From Xanthobacteraceae bacterium (GTDB taxonomy: Bacteria; Pseudomonadota; Alphaproteobacteria; Rhizobiales; Xanthobacteraceae): a DNA stretch of 64,000 nt. The position numbers were made by a program, and so were the translations under genes. Where the stretch lies: NCBI GenBank assembly GCA_022844485.1, contig JALHLQ010000017.1, positions 27,914 to 91,913 of the forward strand, read 5' to 3'. The notes beneath the pieces are model-generated. The model made no database searches. It saw only the letters and a list, made by a program, of their open reading frames with translations, and had not been told where the DNA came from. Below are positions 20,043-28,315 of this stretch, piece after piece. Every line of letters starts with the position of its first letter. Positions within the stretch are counted from its first letter, which is position 1.

Positions 20043-20281
20043 GGCGAACGGCATTGTGCGGCGCAGCAGGCCGCGTTTCACTACCTCGAAATGAGCGCCT
20101 TGAGCGCCGCCGTCAAGCATCGGCGCTCCGATCGGCCGCTGCGACACCAGTCACCCCGGCATGACGTTTGTATGAGTGGAATTGGCAAGGCGCGTCCTCT
20201 AACATCCGCCCCCGGAATCGGCAGGAACTTGGTCAGCGGACGCCGCCACAAAGAAGACGCTTCTCGTGTGTTGAGAGAGAC

Positions 20282-22087
20282 ATGAAACCCACCGACATCT
20301 CGCATCCGGACTACTTCCACAAAGTCGTCGATTGCCAATGGGCCTGTCCGGCGCACACGCCGGTTCCGGAATACATCCGTTTGATCGCGGCCGGACGTTA
20401 CAGCGACGCCTACATGGTTAACTGGAAGTCGAATGTCTTCCCGGGAATTCTGGGGCGCACTTGCGACCGGCCGTGCGAACCGGCCTGCCGGCGCGGGCGC
20501 GTGGAGAAAGATCCGGTTGCGATTTGCCGCCTCAAGCGCGTGGCCGCCGACCACAAGGACGATATCCGCGACCGGCTGCCGAAACCCGCGGCGTACAAAA
20601 ACGGCAAGCGCATTGCGCTGGTCGGGGCTGGACCCGCTTCGCTGACGGTCGCGCGGGATCTCGCGCCGCTCGGCTACACCTGCGTGGTCTTCGATCAGGA
20701 TCCGAAAGCGGGCGGCATGATGCGCACGCAGATCCCGAAATTCCGTTTGCCTGATACCGTGATCGATGAGGAGTGCGGCTATATCCTCGACCTCGGCGTC
20801 GAGTTCCGGCCCGGCAAACGCATCGACAGCCTGAAGGCGCTGCTCGCGGAAGGGTGGGACGCGATCTTCGTCGGCTCCGGCGCGCCGCGCGGGCGCGACC
20901 TCGACATTCCCGGCCGCATGGAAGCGGCGAAGAACATCCATATCGGCATCGACTGGCTATCGAATGTCTCCTTCGGCCATATCGACAGGATCGGCAAGCG
21001 CGTGATCGTGCTCGGCGGCGGCAACACCGCCATGGACTGCTGCCGATCGTCGCGCCGCCTGGGCGGCGATGACGTGAAGGTTGTCGTGCGCTCCGGTTTC
21101 GAAGAAATGAAGGCGTCGCCCTGGGAAAAGGAAGACGCGATGCACGAAGGCATCCCGATCTTCAATTACCTGGTCCCGAAGGAGTTCACATACAAGAACG
21201 GCCAGCTCACCGGGATCACCTTCGAAAAGGTGAAGGCCGAGTATGACGAGAAGGGCCGGCGCAAGCTGGTCTCCTCCGGCGAGCCCGATCAGCATTTCGA
21301 ATGCGACGACGTGCTCGTCGCGGTGGGCCAGGAAAATGCGTTTCCTTGGATCGAGCGCGATATCGGCGTGCAGTTCGACAAATGGGACATGCCGAAGGTC
21401 AACCCGGACACGATGGCTTCGACGCACCCCCGCGTCTTCTTCGGCGGCGATGCGGCGTTCGGGCCGAAGAACATCATCTGGGCCGTCGCGCACGGCCACG
21501 AGGCGGCGGTGTCGATCGACAAGTATCTCAATGGCGACGACATCAATCACCGGCCGCTGCCGGCCGTGGAGGTCGTCAGCCAGAAGATGGGCATCCACGA
21601 GTGGAGCTACGACAACGACATTTCCGGCGACAAGCGCTATCGCGTGCCCACGCTCGATAACGTCATTGCGCTGAAGGACATCCGCAAGGAGGTGGAACTC
21701 GGCTACGACGAGAAGCTCGGTTTCGCCGAGGCTCAACGCTGCCTCAACTGCGACGTGCAGACGGTATTCACGACGTCGCTCTGCATCGAATGCGACGCCT
21801 GCGTCGACATCTGTCCGATGGACTGCATCACCTTCACCGCCAACGGCGAAGAGACGGATCTGCGCGGGCGGCTGAAGGCGCCGGCGCCCAACCTGACCCA
21901 AGACCTGTATGTCTCGTCCGTGCTCAAGACCGGACGCATCATGGTGAAGGACGAGGACGTGTGCCTGCATTGCGGGCTGTGCGCCGAGCGTTGCCCGACC
22001 GGCGCCTGGGACATGCAGAAATTCCTGATCGATATGACCCATGCAGGACCTCAATGCCGATCCAAAGTGTCAATGACTTCGTTGTAA
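20282..22087 (+). CDS. GltD-like FAD/NAD(P) oxidoreductase with ferredoxin domain, KOR partner
   Basis: This 601-residue flavoprotein has an N-terminal cysteine cluster (CQWACPAHTP, GRTCDRPCEPACRRG) like the GltD/DPYD adaptor domain. An FAD Rossmann fold (IALVGAGPASL, about residue 115) and an NAD(P) fold (VIVLGGGNTAMDC) follow. Two [4Fe-4S] motifs lie at the C-terminus (CIECDACVDICP and CLHCGLCAERCP). It probably shuttles electrons between NAD(P)H and the ferredoxin or oxidoreductase encoded downstream. GAGAGAG lies near the ATG at 20282. The coding region overlaps the next gene by 34 bp, indicating coupling and possibly complex formation. Confidence 0.87.
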   Translation: MKPTDISHPDYFHKVVDCQWACPAHTPVPEYIRLIAAGRYSDAYMVNWKSNVFPGILGRTCDRPCEPACRRGRVEKDPVAICRLKRVAADHKDDIRDRLPKPAAYKNGKRIALVGAGPASLTVARDLAPLGYTCVVFDQDPKAGGMMRTQIPKFRLPDTVIDEECGYILDLGVEFRPGKRIDSLKALLAEGWDAIFVGSGAPRGRDLDIPGRMEAAKNIHIGIDWLSNVSFGHIDRIGKRVIVLGGGNTAMDCCRSSRRLGGDDVKVVVRSGFEEMKASPWEKEDAMHEGIPIFNYLVPKEFTYKNGQLTGITFEKVKAEYDEKGRRKLVSSGEPDQHFECDDVLVAVGQENAFPWIERDIGVQFDKWDMPKVNPDTMASTHPRVFFGGDAAFGPKNIIWAVAHGHEAAVSIDKYLNGDDINHRPLPAVEVVSQKMGIHEWSYDNDISGDKRYRVPTLDNVIALKDIRKEVELGYDEKLGFAEAQRCLNCDVQTVFTTSLCIECDACVDICPMDCITFTANGEETDLRGRLKAPAPNLTQDLYVSSVLKTGRIMVKDEDVCLHCGLCAERCPTGAWDMQKFLIDMTHAGPQCRSKVSMTSL

Positions 22088-23889
22088 GATTCGCCAACGT
22101 CAACGGTTCGGGATCGGCCAGCGCGAACGAGATGTTCGCGCGCGCGATCCTGCGGATGGGCATTCCCGCCGCGCCGCGCAACATCTTTCCGTCGAACATC
22201 CAGGGACTGCCGACCTGGTACGAGGTGCGCATTTCCGAAGCCGGCCATCTCGGGGCGCGTGGCGGCGTCGATCTCATGGTCGCGATGAACCCGCAGACCT
22301 GGGACAAGGACATCGCCTCGATCGATCCCGGCGGCTATCTGCTTTACGACTCCACAAAGCCGATGCCGGCTTCGCGGTTTCGCGACGACATCGCCGTGAT
22401 CGGCGTGCCGCTCACGGCCATCTGCAACCAGGAATATTCAGACCCGCGGCAGCGGCAGCTGTTCAAGAACATCATCTATATCGGCGTGCTTACCGCATTG
22501 CTCGACATGGATGTCGCCGAGGTCACGAAACTCATCGGCGAGCAGTACAAGGGCAAAGACAAGCTGATCGAACCGAACGTTCGCGCGCTGCATATCGGCC
22601 GCGACTACGCCATGATGAATCTCGAATGCCCGATCGGCGTGCGGTTGCGGCGTTCGGACCAGGTCGGGGACCGCATCTTCATCGAAGGCAATTCGGCGGC
22701 GGCGCTCGGCGCGGTGTATGGAGGCGCAACGGTGTGCGCCTGGTATCCGATCACGCCGTCATCGTCGCTTGCCGACGCCTTCACGCGCTACTGCGCGCGC
22801 TTGCGCGTCGACCCGGAAACCGGCCAAGCCAAATACGCGATCGTGCAGGCGGAAGACGAGCTTGCATCCATCGGCATCGTCATCGGCGCGGCCTGGAACG
22901 GCGCACGCTCCTTCACGGCAACCTCGGGGCCCGGCATCTCGCTGATGCAGGAATTCATCGGCCTCGCCTATTTCGCCGAAATCCCGTCCGTGATCTTCGA
23001 CGTGCAGCGCGGCGGACCTTCCACCGGCATGCCGACGCGCACGCAGCAGTCGGATGTCCTCAGCTGCGCCTATGCCTCCCACGGCGACACCAAGCACGTG
23101 CTGCTCTTTCCGGAGAATCCGGCGGAGGCCTTCGACTTCGGCGCCGACGCGTTCGATCTCGCGGACCGGCTGCAAACGCCCATCTTCGTCATGCTCGATC
23201 TCGAGATCGGCATGAATCATCACCTCTGCCGTCCGCTGACCTGGGACGAGAGCCGCAAGTATGACCGCGGGAAAGTGATGACGGCGGCCGAGTTGCAGGC
23301 CGGCAAGGATTTCGGCCGCTATCTCGACGTGGACGGTGACGGCATCCCCTACCGGACCTATCCGGGCGCGCATCCGCAGCGCGGCGCTTTCTTCACGCGC
23401 GGCACCTCCCGCGACCGCTATGCCAAGTACACGGAAGAAGGCGGGCCCTATGTCGACAACATGCAACGGCTGTTGCGCAAGTTCGAGACCGCGAAACAGC
23501 TTGTGCCGCGTCCGATCCGTCGCGATGCCGACCGGCCCACGAAGTACGGTGTCATCTATTACGGCTCGACCAGCCCGGCGATGGACGAAGCGATCCAGAC
23601 GCTGAACACCGCAGGCAAGCATCTCAACATGCTGCGGGTGCGGGCGTTTCCGTTCCACCAGGACGTGGCCGATTTCATCGCCGAACACGAATTTGTCTTC
23701 GTAGTCGAGCAAAATCGGGATGCGCAGCTGCGCACCCTGATCGTGAACGAATGCAATCTCGATCCCGTGCGGCTCGTGCCGATTCTGCACTACGATGGGA
23801 CGCCCATCACCGCGCGCTTTATCGCGCGCGCCGTCGGGGATCACCTCGATGCGCTGAAGGTCACGCCGCTGCGCAAAGTGGTGTCATGA
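22054..23889 (+). CDS. korA: 2-oxoacid:ferredoxin oxidoreductase, fused gamma-alpha subunit
   Basis: This 611-residue subunit fuses the gamma domain (about 1–180; FANVNGSGSASANEMFARAIL) to the alpha domain (about 195–590; GNSAAALGAVYGGATVCAWYPITPSS, and RGGPSTGMPTRTQQSD). Together with the beta subunit it decarboxylates a 2-oxoacid oxidatively to acyl-CoA and reduced ferredoxin. The fusion pattern and partners fit the 2-oxoglutarate type, but pyruvate or branched-chain substrates are not excluded. The ATG at 22054 is inside the preceding gene, with AGGACC just before it. The catalytic thiamine site lies mainly in the beta subunit. Confidence 0.88.
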   Translation: MPIQSVNDFVVRFANVNGSGSASANEMFARAILRMGIPAAPRNIFPSNIQGLPTWYEVRISEAGHLGARGGVDLMVAMNPQTWDKDIASIDPGGYLLYDSTKPMPASRFRDDIAVIGVPLTAICNQEYSDPRQRQLFKNIIYIGVLTALLDMDVAEVTKLIGEQYKGKDKLIEPNVRALHIGRDYAMMNLECPIGVRLRRSDQVGDRIFIEGNSAAALGAVYGGATVCAWYPITPSSSLADAFTRYCARLRVDPETGQAKYAIVQAEDELASIGIVIGAAWNGARSFTATSGPGISLMQEFIGLAYFAEIPSVIFDVQRGGPSTGMPTRTQQSDVLSCAYASHGDTKHVLLFPENPAEAFDFGADAFDLADRLQTPIFVMLDLEIGMNHHLCRPLTWDESRKYDRGKVMTAAELQAGKDFGRYLDVDGDGIPYRTYPGAHPQRGAFFTRGTSRDRYAKYTEEGGPYVDNMQRLLRKFETAKQLVPRPIRRDADRPTKYGVIYYGSTSPAMDEAIQTLNTAGKHLNMLRVRAFPFHQDVADFIAEHEFVFVVEQNRDAQLRTLIVNECNLDPVRLVPILHYDGTPITARFIARAVGDHLDALKVTPLRKVVS

Positions 23890-23928
23890 GGAAAGGTCGC
23901 TCGTCGATTTCGAGTGAAAACAGTCACC

Positions 23929-24147
23929 CTAGCCTTTTGCGTTTTTCTCCCGAGAACGCGATATGAAATCCTGCAGATCGAGTTCTCGTCCTTGGCCGGC
24001 GTCGAGCGAGCGCAGGCCCGCCTCGATGTCGGACCGAAGCGCTCGGAGCTTCTCAAGGTGGACCAGCAACTCGTTGGCGATTTTTTCCTGCTCTGCTTCC
24101 GGCAGGCGTGCGATCTCGGCAACGGCTCGTTCCAAAGCTTTAACCAT
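23929..24147 (-). CDS. Antitoxin-like small protein antisense within the KOR operon
   Basis: This 72-residue protein reads like a type II antitoxin. The LPEAEQEKIANELLVHLEKL helix is followed by LRSDIEAGLRSLDAGQGRELDLQDFI, as in ParD-like and stability-determinant proteins. No toxin gene is adjacent; on this strand the nearest gene downstream is far away. It sits in the 321-bp gap between korA and korB and is transcribed against them. The ATG at 24147 is preferred over an in-frame Met about 15 codons upstream. It may be an orphan remnant or a regulator. Confidence 0.6.
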   Translation of the reverse strand: MVKALERAVAEIARLPEAEQEKIANELLVHLEKLRALRSDIEAGLRSLDAGQGRELDLQDFISRSREKNAKG

Positions 24148-24210
24148 CAGGCGGACCTCTGAAAGTCGCGAAGAGACTGGGCATTCGTTCATCGGGAGTA
24201 TAGGCCAGAC

Positions 24211-25266
24211 ATGACCTACATCGCAAAACCCAAGTTCCACCACCCAGCACTGCCGAAGAACGAGCTCGGCTACACGCATCGCGACTACGAAGGCTCGGTG
24301 TCGACCCTTTGTGCGGGTTGCGGGCACGATTCGATCTCGGCGGCGATCATCGAGGCTTGTTTCGAGCTGTCCATCGAGCCGCACCGCGTCGCCAAGCTTT
24401 CAGGCATCGGCTGCTCGTCGAAGACGCCGACCTATTTCCTCGGTCAAAGCCACGGCTTCAATTCCGTGCACGGGCGGATGCCGTCGGTGCTGACCGGCGC
24501 CAATCTCGCAAACCGCGATCTGATCTATCTCGGCGTTTCCGGCGACGGCGACTCGGCCTCGATCGGGCTCGGCCAGTTCGCGCATTCAATCCGCCGCGGC
24601 GTCAACATGGTCTATATCGTCGAGAACAACGGGGTGTATGGACTGACGAAAGGCCAGTTCTCGGCCACCGCCGACCGCGGCTCCAAGTCGAAACGCGGCG
24701 TCGTGAACACCGACAGCGCCATCGACCTCGTCGCCATGGCGCTGCAACTCGGGGCGACCTTCGTCGGACGCTCGTTCTCCGGCGACAAGGCGCAGCTTGT
24801 GCCGTTGATCAAGGCCGCCATCGAGCACCGCGGCGCGGCGTTTCTCGACGTGATCTCGCCTTGCGTCGCGTTCAACAATCACGCCGGCTCGACCAAAAGC
24901 TTCGACTTTGTGCGCGAACACAATGAGGCGGTGAACCGGCTCGACTTCATCACCGGGCGCGCGCCGATCCACATCGACTACGAGCCAGGAACGGTCGAGA
25001 TCGTCGAGCAGCATGACGGCTCGAAGCTGGCGCTGCGCAAGCTCAATGCCGACTACGATCTGCACGACCGTGTGGCGGCGATGAACTTCCTCCACCAGCA
25101 TGCGGCCAAGGGGCAGGTCGTCACCGGTCTGCTCTATCTCGCGCGCGAACCGGACGACATGCACGGCCACCTCAATACGGTGGACACGCCGTTGAACGCG
25201 CTCGGAGAAAGAGAGCTTTGCCCTGGGCCGGCGGCGCTCGAGCGGATCAACGCGTCGTTGCGTTGA
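24211..25266 (+). CDS. korB: 2-oxoacid:ferredoxin oxidoreductase, beta subunit
   Basis: The 351-residue beta subunit binds thiamine diphosphate and one [4Fe-4S] cluster. The TPP/Mg motif is SGDGDSASIGLGQFAHSIRRG followed by VENNGVYGLT. Candidate cluster cysteines lie in LCAGCGHD, GCSSK and SPCVAFNN. It pairs with the upstream gamma-alpha subunit, although a 321-bp gap with an antisense gene separates them. GGGAG precedes the ATG at 24211. The reaction releases CO2 and reduces ferredoxin. In the reverse direction it could fix CO2, but nothing in the sequence decides the direction. Confidence 0.9.
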   Translation: MTYIAKPKFHHPALPKNELGYTHRDYEGSVSTLCAGCGHDSISAAIIEACFELSIEPHRVAKLSGIGCSSKTPTYFLGQSHGFNSVHGRMPSVLTGANLANRDLIYLGVSGDGDSASIGLGQFAHSIRRGVNMVYIVENNGVYGLTKGQFSATADRGSKSKRGVVNTDSAIDLVAMALQLGATFVGRSFSGDKAQLVPLIKAAIEHRGAAFLDVISPCVAFNNHAGSTKSFDFVREHNEAVNRLDFITGRAPIHIDYEPGTVEIVEQHDGSKLALRKLNADYDLHDRVAAMNFLHQHAAKGQVVTGLLYLAREPDDMHGHLNTVDTPLNALGERELCPGPAALERINASLR

Positions 25267-25288
25267 GTTAAGCGGGCGCGCTGCTCCG

Positions 25289-25696
25289 CTACATGCAATT
25301 GTGCAAATACGCGCCGCGCTCCGACCCCCGCACGCCGGAGACGGTCGCGCTGTGCTGGCATCGCGTGACGCGGTCGCCAAAAGATTCGCCAGGCTGGCGC
25401 GAGGGGACCGGATAGGCTCCCCGCGATCCGAGGTAGGGCGACTGCGGGAGGGGCGCCGGAGGGAGTGCCGATCCGATGCGAGCCGAGGGCGGCAGGGGCG
25501 CCACGCCCGGCGTCGGATGGGGCTGGACCGGCGTCAGGCTCGGCGGAGTCGACGATCCGATGCGGCGTTTGCTCTTCCCTTGGATCGGCTGGCTCTTCTT
25601 GACCTCCGGCGCATCGGATTTGTTCTCGGCCGGAGCCGCGACGGCCACGGCGGCGGTGAACAACGCGGCAAGGGCCGCAGCAGCGATGCGCATCAT
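25289..25696 (-). CDS. Secreted proline-rich protein with C-terminal Cys pair
   Basis: This encodes 135 residues: a signal peptide ending near VAVAA (about residue 21), a basic then Pro/Ser-rich linker, and a compact C-terminus around FGDRVTRCQHSATVSGVRGSERGAYLHNCM. The two cysteines in that segment probably pair. I recall similar short C-terminal blocks in other rhizobial secreted proteins, but cannot name a family. Two adjacent ATG codons start the frame, and I used the outer one. It is convergent with korB, with 22 bp between stops. Function unknown; periplasmic location predicted. Confidence 0.62.
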   Translation of the reverse strand: MMRIAAAALAALFTAAVAVAAPAENKSDAPEVKKSQPIQGKSKRRIGSSTPPSLTPVQPHPTPGVAPLPPSARIGSALPPAPLPQSPYLGSRGAYPVPSRQPGESFGDRVTRCQHSATVSGVRGSERGAYLHNCM

Positions 25697-25751
25697 GGCA
25701 CGGCTCCCAATTCCGGCCTTACTTAGGGAGCCCCGGACCAACCCGCGAGCC

Positions 25752-26990
25752 CTATTCTTCCGGGGCATCCTCGATCGGATCAAACCGGCTTGTGTCCAAG
25801 CCGAGGAGGTTCCAGCTTTGCTGCATATGCGGCGGAAGCGGTGCTGTCGCATCGATGATCCCGCCGCGCGGGTGGGGTACGACAATGCGGCGCGCAAGGA
25901 GATGCAGGCGGTTCTGGATGCCGCCCGGCAGCTGCCAGTTCTCCTTGTTGAAGTATTTCGGATCGCCGACGATCGGATGCCCGATGTGATCCATGTGCGC
26001 GCGAAGCTGATGAGTGCGGCCGGTCACCGGCTTCAGCGATACCCAGGCCAGCCCCTGCCCCGCCGTTTCGACCACGGCATAGAATGTGACCGCGTGGCTC
26101 GCGCCCTCTTCCCCGTGGCGCGCGATGCGCATGAAGGAGTCCTCATCAACCTCCTCCTTGGCGAGAAAGGTCGAGATGCGCCCCTGCTTGGGCCGCGGGA
26201 CGCCAACCACCAGCGCCCAGTAGACCTTACGAGCCGAACGCGTGCGGAAGGTCTTTGCCAGCGCGGTCGCGGCAAAGCGGGTCTTTGCCACAAGCAGACA
26301 GCCGGCCGTGTCCTTGTCGAGCCGATGCACCAGCCGCGGCCGCTGCCCGTGAGCATCGCGCATCACCTCCAGCATCCCGTCGACATGCTTGACGGTGCCC
26401 GACCCGCCCTGAACAGCCAGACCCATCGGCTTGTTCAACACAAGGACGTCGGCGTCTTCGAACAGCGTGATCGATTTCAGGAATGCGCGTGTTTTCTCGT
26501 CGGCTTCTTGTCCCTCCCGCTGTTTGGGAGCACCAAGCTTCAAAGGCGGGATGCGGACTTTCTGGCCGTCCTCAAGACGGTCCTTTGCGTCCACCCGTTT
26601 TCCGTTCACCCGCAGCTCGCCTTTGCGGATCACGCGCTGGATGTGGGAGAAGGAGAGGCCGGGAAACTTCGCCTCCAGAAAGCGATCAACGCGCATCCCG
26701 GATTCGTCGGGTAAAACGGCGATTGTCTGCACGGTTGTCGGTACAGGTGGCGCCTGCTCAGGCTGTCGCGCCGCCACGTCGTCGGGGGGCGGCCGGCGCA
26801 CCACCCGCTTTCCTTCGTTCTGGGGAGCCCCCTTGCCCATCCGTCGAGATGCGGGCTTCGCCTGCTTCTCGGGACGAGGACGCGTCTCCAGGGACGAGGT
26901 CCGCGACATGCGCTTGCGCCGCTGTTCCTGACGCGGGCCGGCGATCTGGCGGCCACCTCCGGGTTGTCGCGGTCCGCCCTTGCCCCTCAC
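25752..26990 (-). CDS. RluA-family (RluC/RluD-like) 23S rRNA pseudouridine synthase
   Basis: This family isomerises specific uridines of 23S rRNA. The 412-residue protein has a basic, probably disordered N-terminus (1–90), an S4 RNA-binding domain (MRVDRFLEAKFPGLSFSHIQRVIRKGELRVNG), and a catalytic domain with PRLVHRLDKDTAGCLLV, in which the Asp of HRLD is catalytic. TGRTHQLRAHM completes the family pattern. A GTG at 26990 gives an exact four-base GTGA overlap with the rarA stop, so I prefer it. RluC and RluD cannot be separated by eye. It is the last gene of the degP–rarA–rluA operon. Confidence 0.88.
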   Translation of the reverse strand: MRGKGGPRQPGGGRQIAGPRQEQRRKRMSRTSSLETRPRPEKQAKPASRRMGKGAPQNEGKRVVRRPPPDDVAARQPEQAPPVPTTVQTIAVLPDESGMRVDRFLEAKFPGLSFSHIQRVIRKGELRVNGKRVDAKDRLEDGQKVRIPPLKLGAPKQREGQEADEKTRAFLKSITLFEDADVLVLNKPMGLAVQGGSGTVKHVDGMLEVMRDAHGQRPRLVHRLDKDTAGCLLVAKTRFAATALAKTFRTRSARKVYWALVVGVPRPKQGRISTFLAKEEVDEDSFMRIARHGEEGASHAVTFYAVVETAGQGLAWVSLKPVTGRTHQLRAHMDHIGHPIVGDPKYFNKENWQLPGGIQNRLHLLARRIVVPHPRGGIIDATAPLPPHMQQSWNLLGLDTSRFDPIEDAPEE

Positions 26991-28315
26991 GCTTTCCGGT
27001 CCTTTCGCAGCTTCGCCCAATAGTCGAGCCGCTTCCTGATCTCACGCTCGAAGCCGCGCTCGGGCGGATCGTAGAAGGTCTGACGCCCTAAAGCTTCCGG
27101 GAAGTAGTCCTGGCCGGAAAATGTCTCGGGCGTCTCGTGATCGTAATCGTAGCCTGCGCCGTAGCCTTCCGCCTTCATCAGCCCGGTCGGAGCATTCAAG
27201 ATGTGCTTCGGCGGAAGCAGCGAGCCGGCCTCTTTCGCCGTGCGCATGGCCGCGCCATAGGCGACATAAGCGGCGTTCGATTTCGGCGCCGTGGCGCAAT
27301 AGATCACGGCCTGCGCGATGGCGAGTTCGCCTTCCGGGGAGCCGAGGAAATCGTAGGCCTCCTTTGCCGCGTTCGCGACGAGAAGCGCCTGCGGATCGGC
27401 GAGGCCGATGTCCTCGACGGCCATGCGCACCACGCGGCGGGCGATGTAGAGCGGCGGCTCGCCCGCATCGAGCATGCGGCAGAGATAGTACAAGGCCGCG
27501 TCGGGGTCCGAACCGCGCACCGACTTGTGCAGCGCCGAGATCAGGTTGTAGTGGCCGTCCTGCGACTTGTCGTAGATCGGCGCGCGGCGCTGGACGACCT
27601 CTTGAAGCTTCGCGGCGTCGAACACTTCGCCGGCGCGCGCGGCGCGCCATACCTCCTCAGCGAGCGTCAATGCGGCGCGTCCGTCGCCATCCGCCATGCG
27701 GATGAGCGAGGCACGGGCGTCCCCGTCGATCGGCAAAGGCTTTTGTTCGATCGCCTCGGCGCGCGCAAGCAGATGCTCGATCGCCTCCGCGTCGAGCGGC
27801 TTGAAGACGAGCACCCGCGCGCGCGACAGGAGGGCCGCGTTCAACTCGAATGACGGGTTCTCCGTCGTTGCGCCAACGAGGATAACGGTTCCATCCTCCA
27901 TGACGGGCAGGAAGGAGTCCTGCTGCGCGCGATTGAAGCGGTGGATCTCATCGACGAATAGCAGCGTGCCCTGCCCCGTCTCGCGGCGGGACCGGGCGGC
28001 CTCGAACGCCTTTTTCAAATCGGCGACGCCGGAAAAAACCGCGGAAATCTGCTCGAAGTGCAGGTCGGTCTCGCTTGCCAGCAAGCGCGCAACGGTCGTC
28101 TTGCCGGTGCCCGGCGGCCCCCAGAACACCAGCGAGCCGAGCGAGCGCGCCGCCAGCATGCGCGTGAGCGCGCCATCGGGTCCGAGCAGATGATCCTGGC
28201 CTACGACTTCGGCCAGCCGCTTCGGGCGCAGCTTGTCGGCGAGCGGACGCGGCGCATCGCCCTCGAGGCCGGCCGCTTCGAACAAGGTGGCGGTGCGGGA
28301 CTTCGCGGTTTTCAT
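26987..28315 (-). CDS. rarA: Replication-associated recombination protein A (MgsA/RarA) AAA ATPase
   Basis: RarA is a tetrameric AAA+ ATPase acting at stalled replication forks. The 442-residue product has Walker A GPPGTGKTTVARLLA, Walker B LLFVDEIHRFNRAQQD, sensor 1 GATTENPSFELNAALLSRARV, and the C-terminal MgsA helical region including LLPPKHILNAPTGLMKAEGYGAGYDYDHETP. The length is usual for the family. Its start codon directly follows the stop of the DegP-like gene without a gap, and its stop overlaps the next gene by four bases, which supports cotranscription of envelope protease, fork protein and rRNA modification genes. Confidence 0.93.
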   Translation of the reverse strand: MKTAKSRTATLFEAAGLEGDAPRPLADKLRPKRLAEVVGQDHLLGPDGALTRMLAARSLGSLVFWGPPGTGKTTVARLLASETDLHFEQISAVFSGVADLKKAFEAARSRRETGQGTLLFVDEIHRFNRAQQDSFLPVMEDGTVILVGATTENPSFELNAALLSRARVLVFKPLDAEAIEHLLARAEAIEQKPLPIDGDARASLIRMADGDGRAALTLAEEVWRAARAGEVFDAAKLQEVVQRRAPIYDKSQDGHYNLISALHKSVRGSDPDAALYYLCRMLDAGEPPLYIARRVVRMAVEDIGLADPQALLVANAAKEAYDFLGSPEGELAIAQAVIYCATAPKSNAAYVAYGAAMRTAKEAGSLLPPKHILNAPTGLMKAEGYGAGYDYDHETPETFSGQDYFPEALGRQTFYDPPERGFEREIRKRLDYWAKLRKDRKA

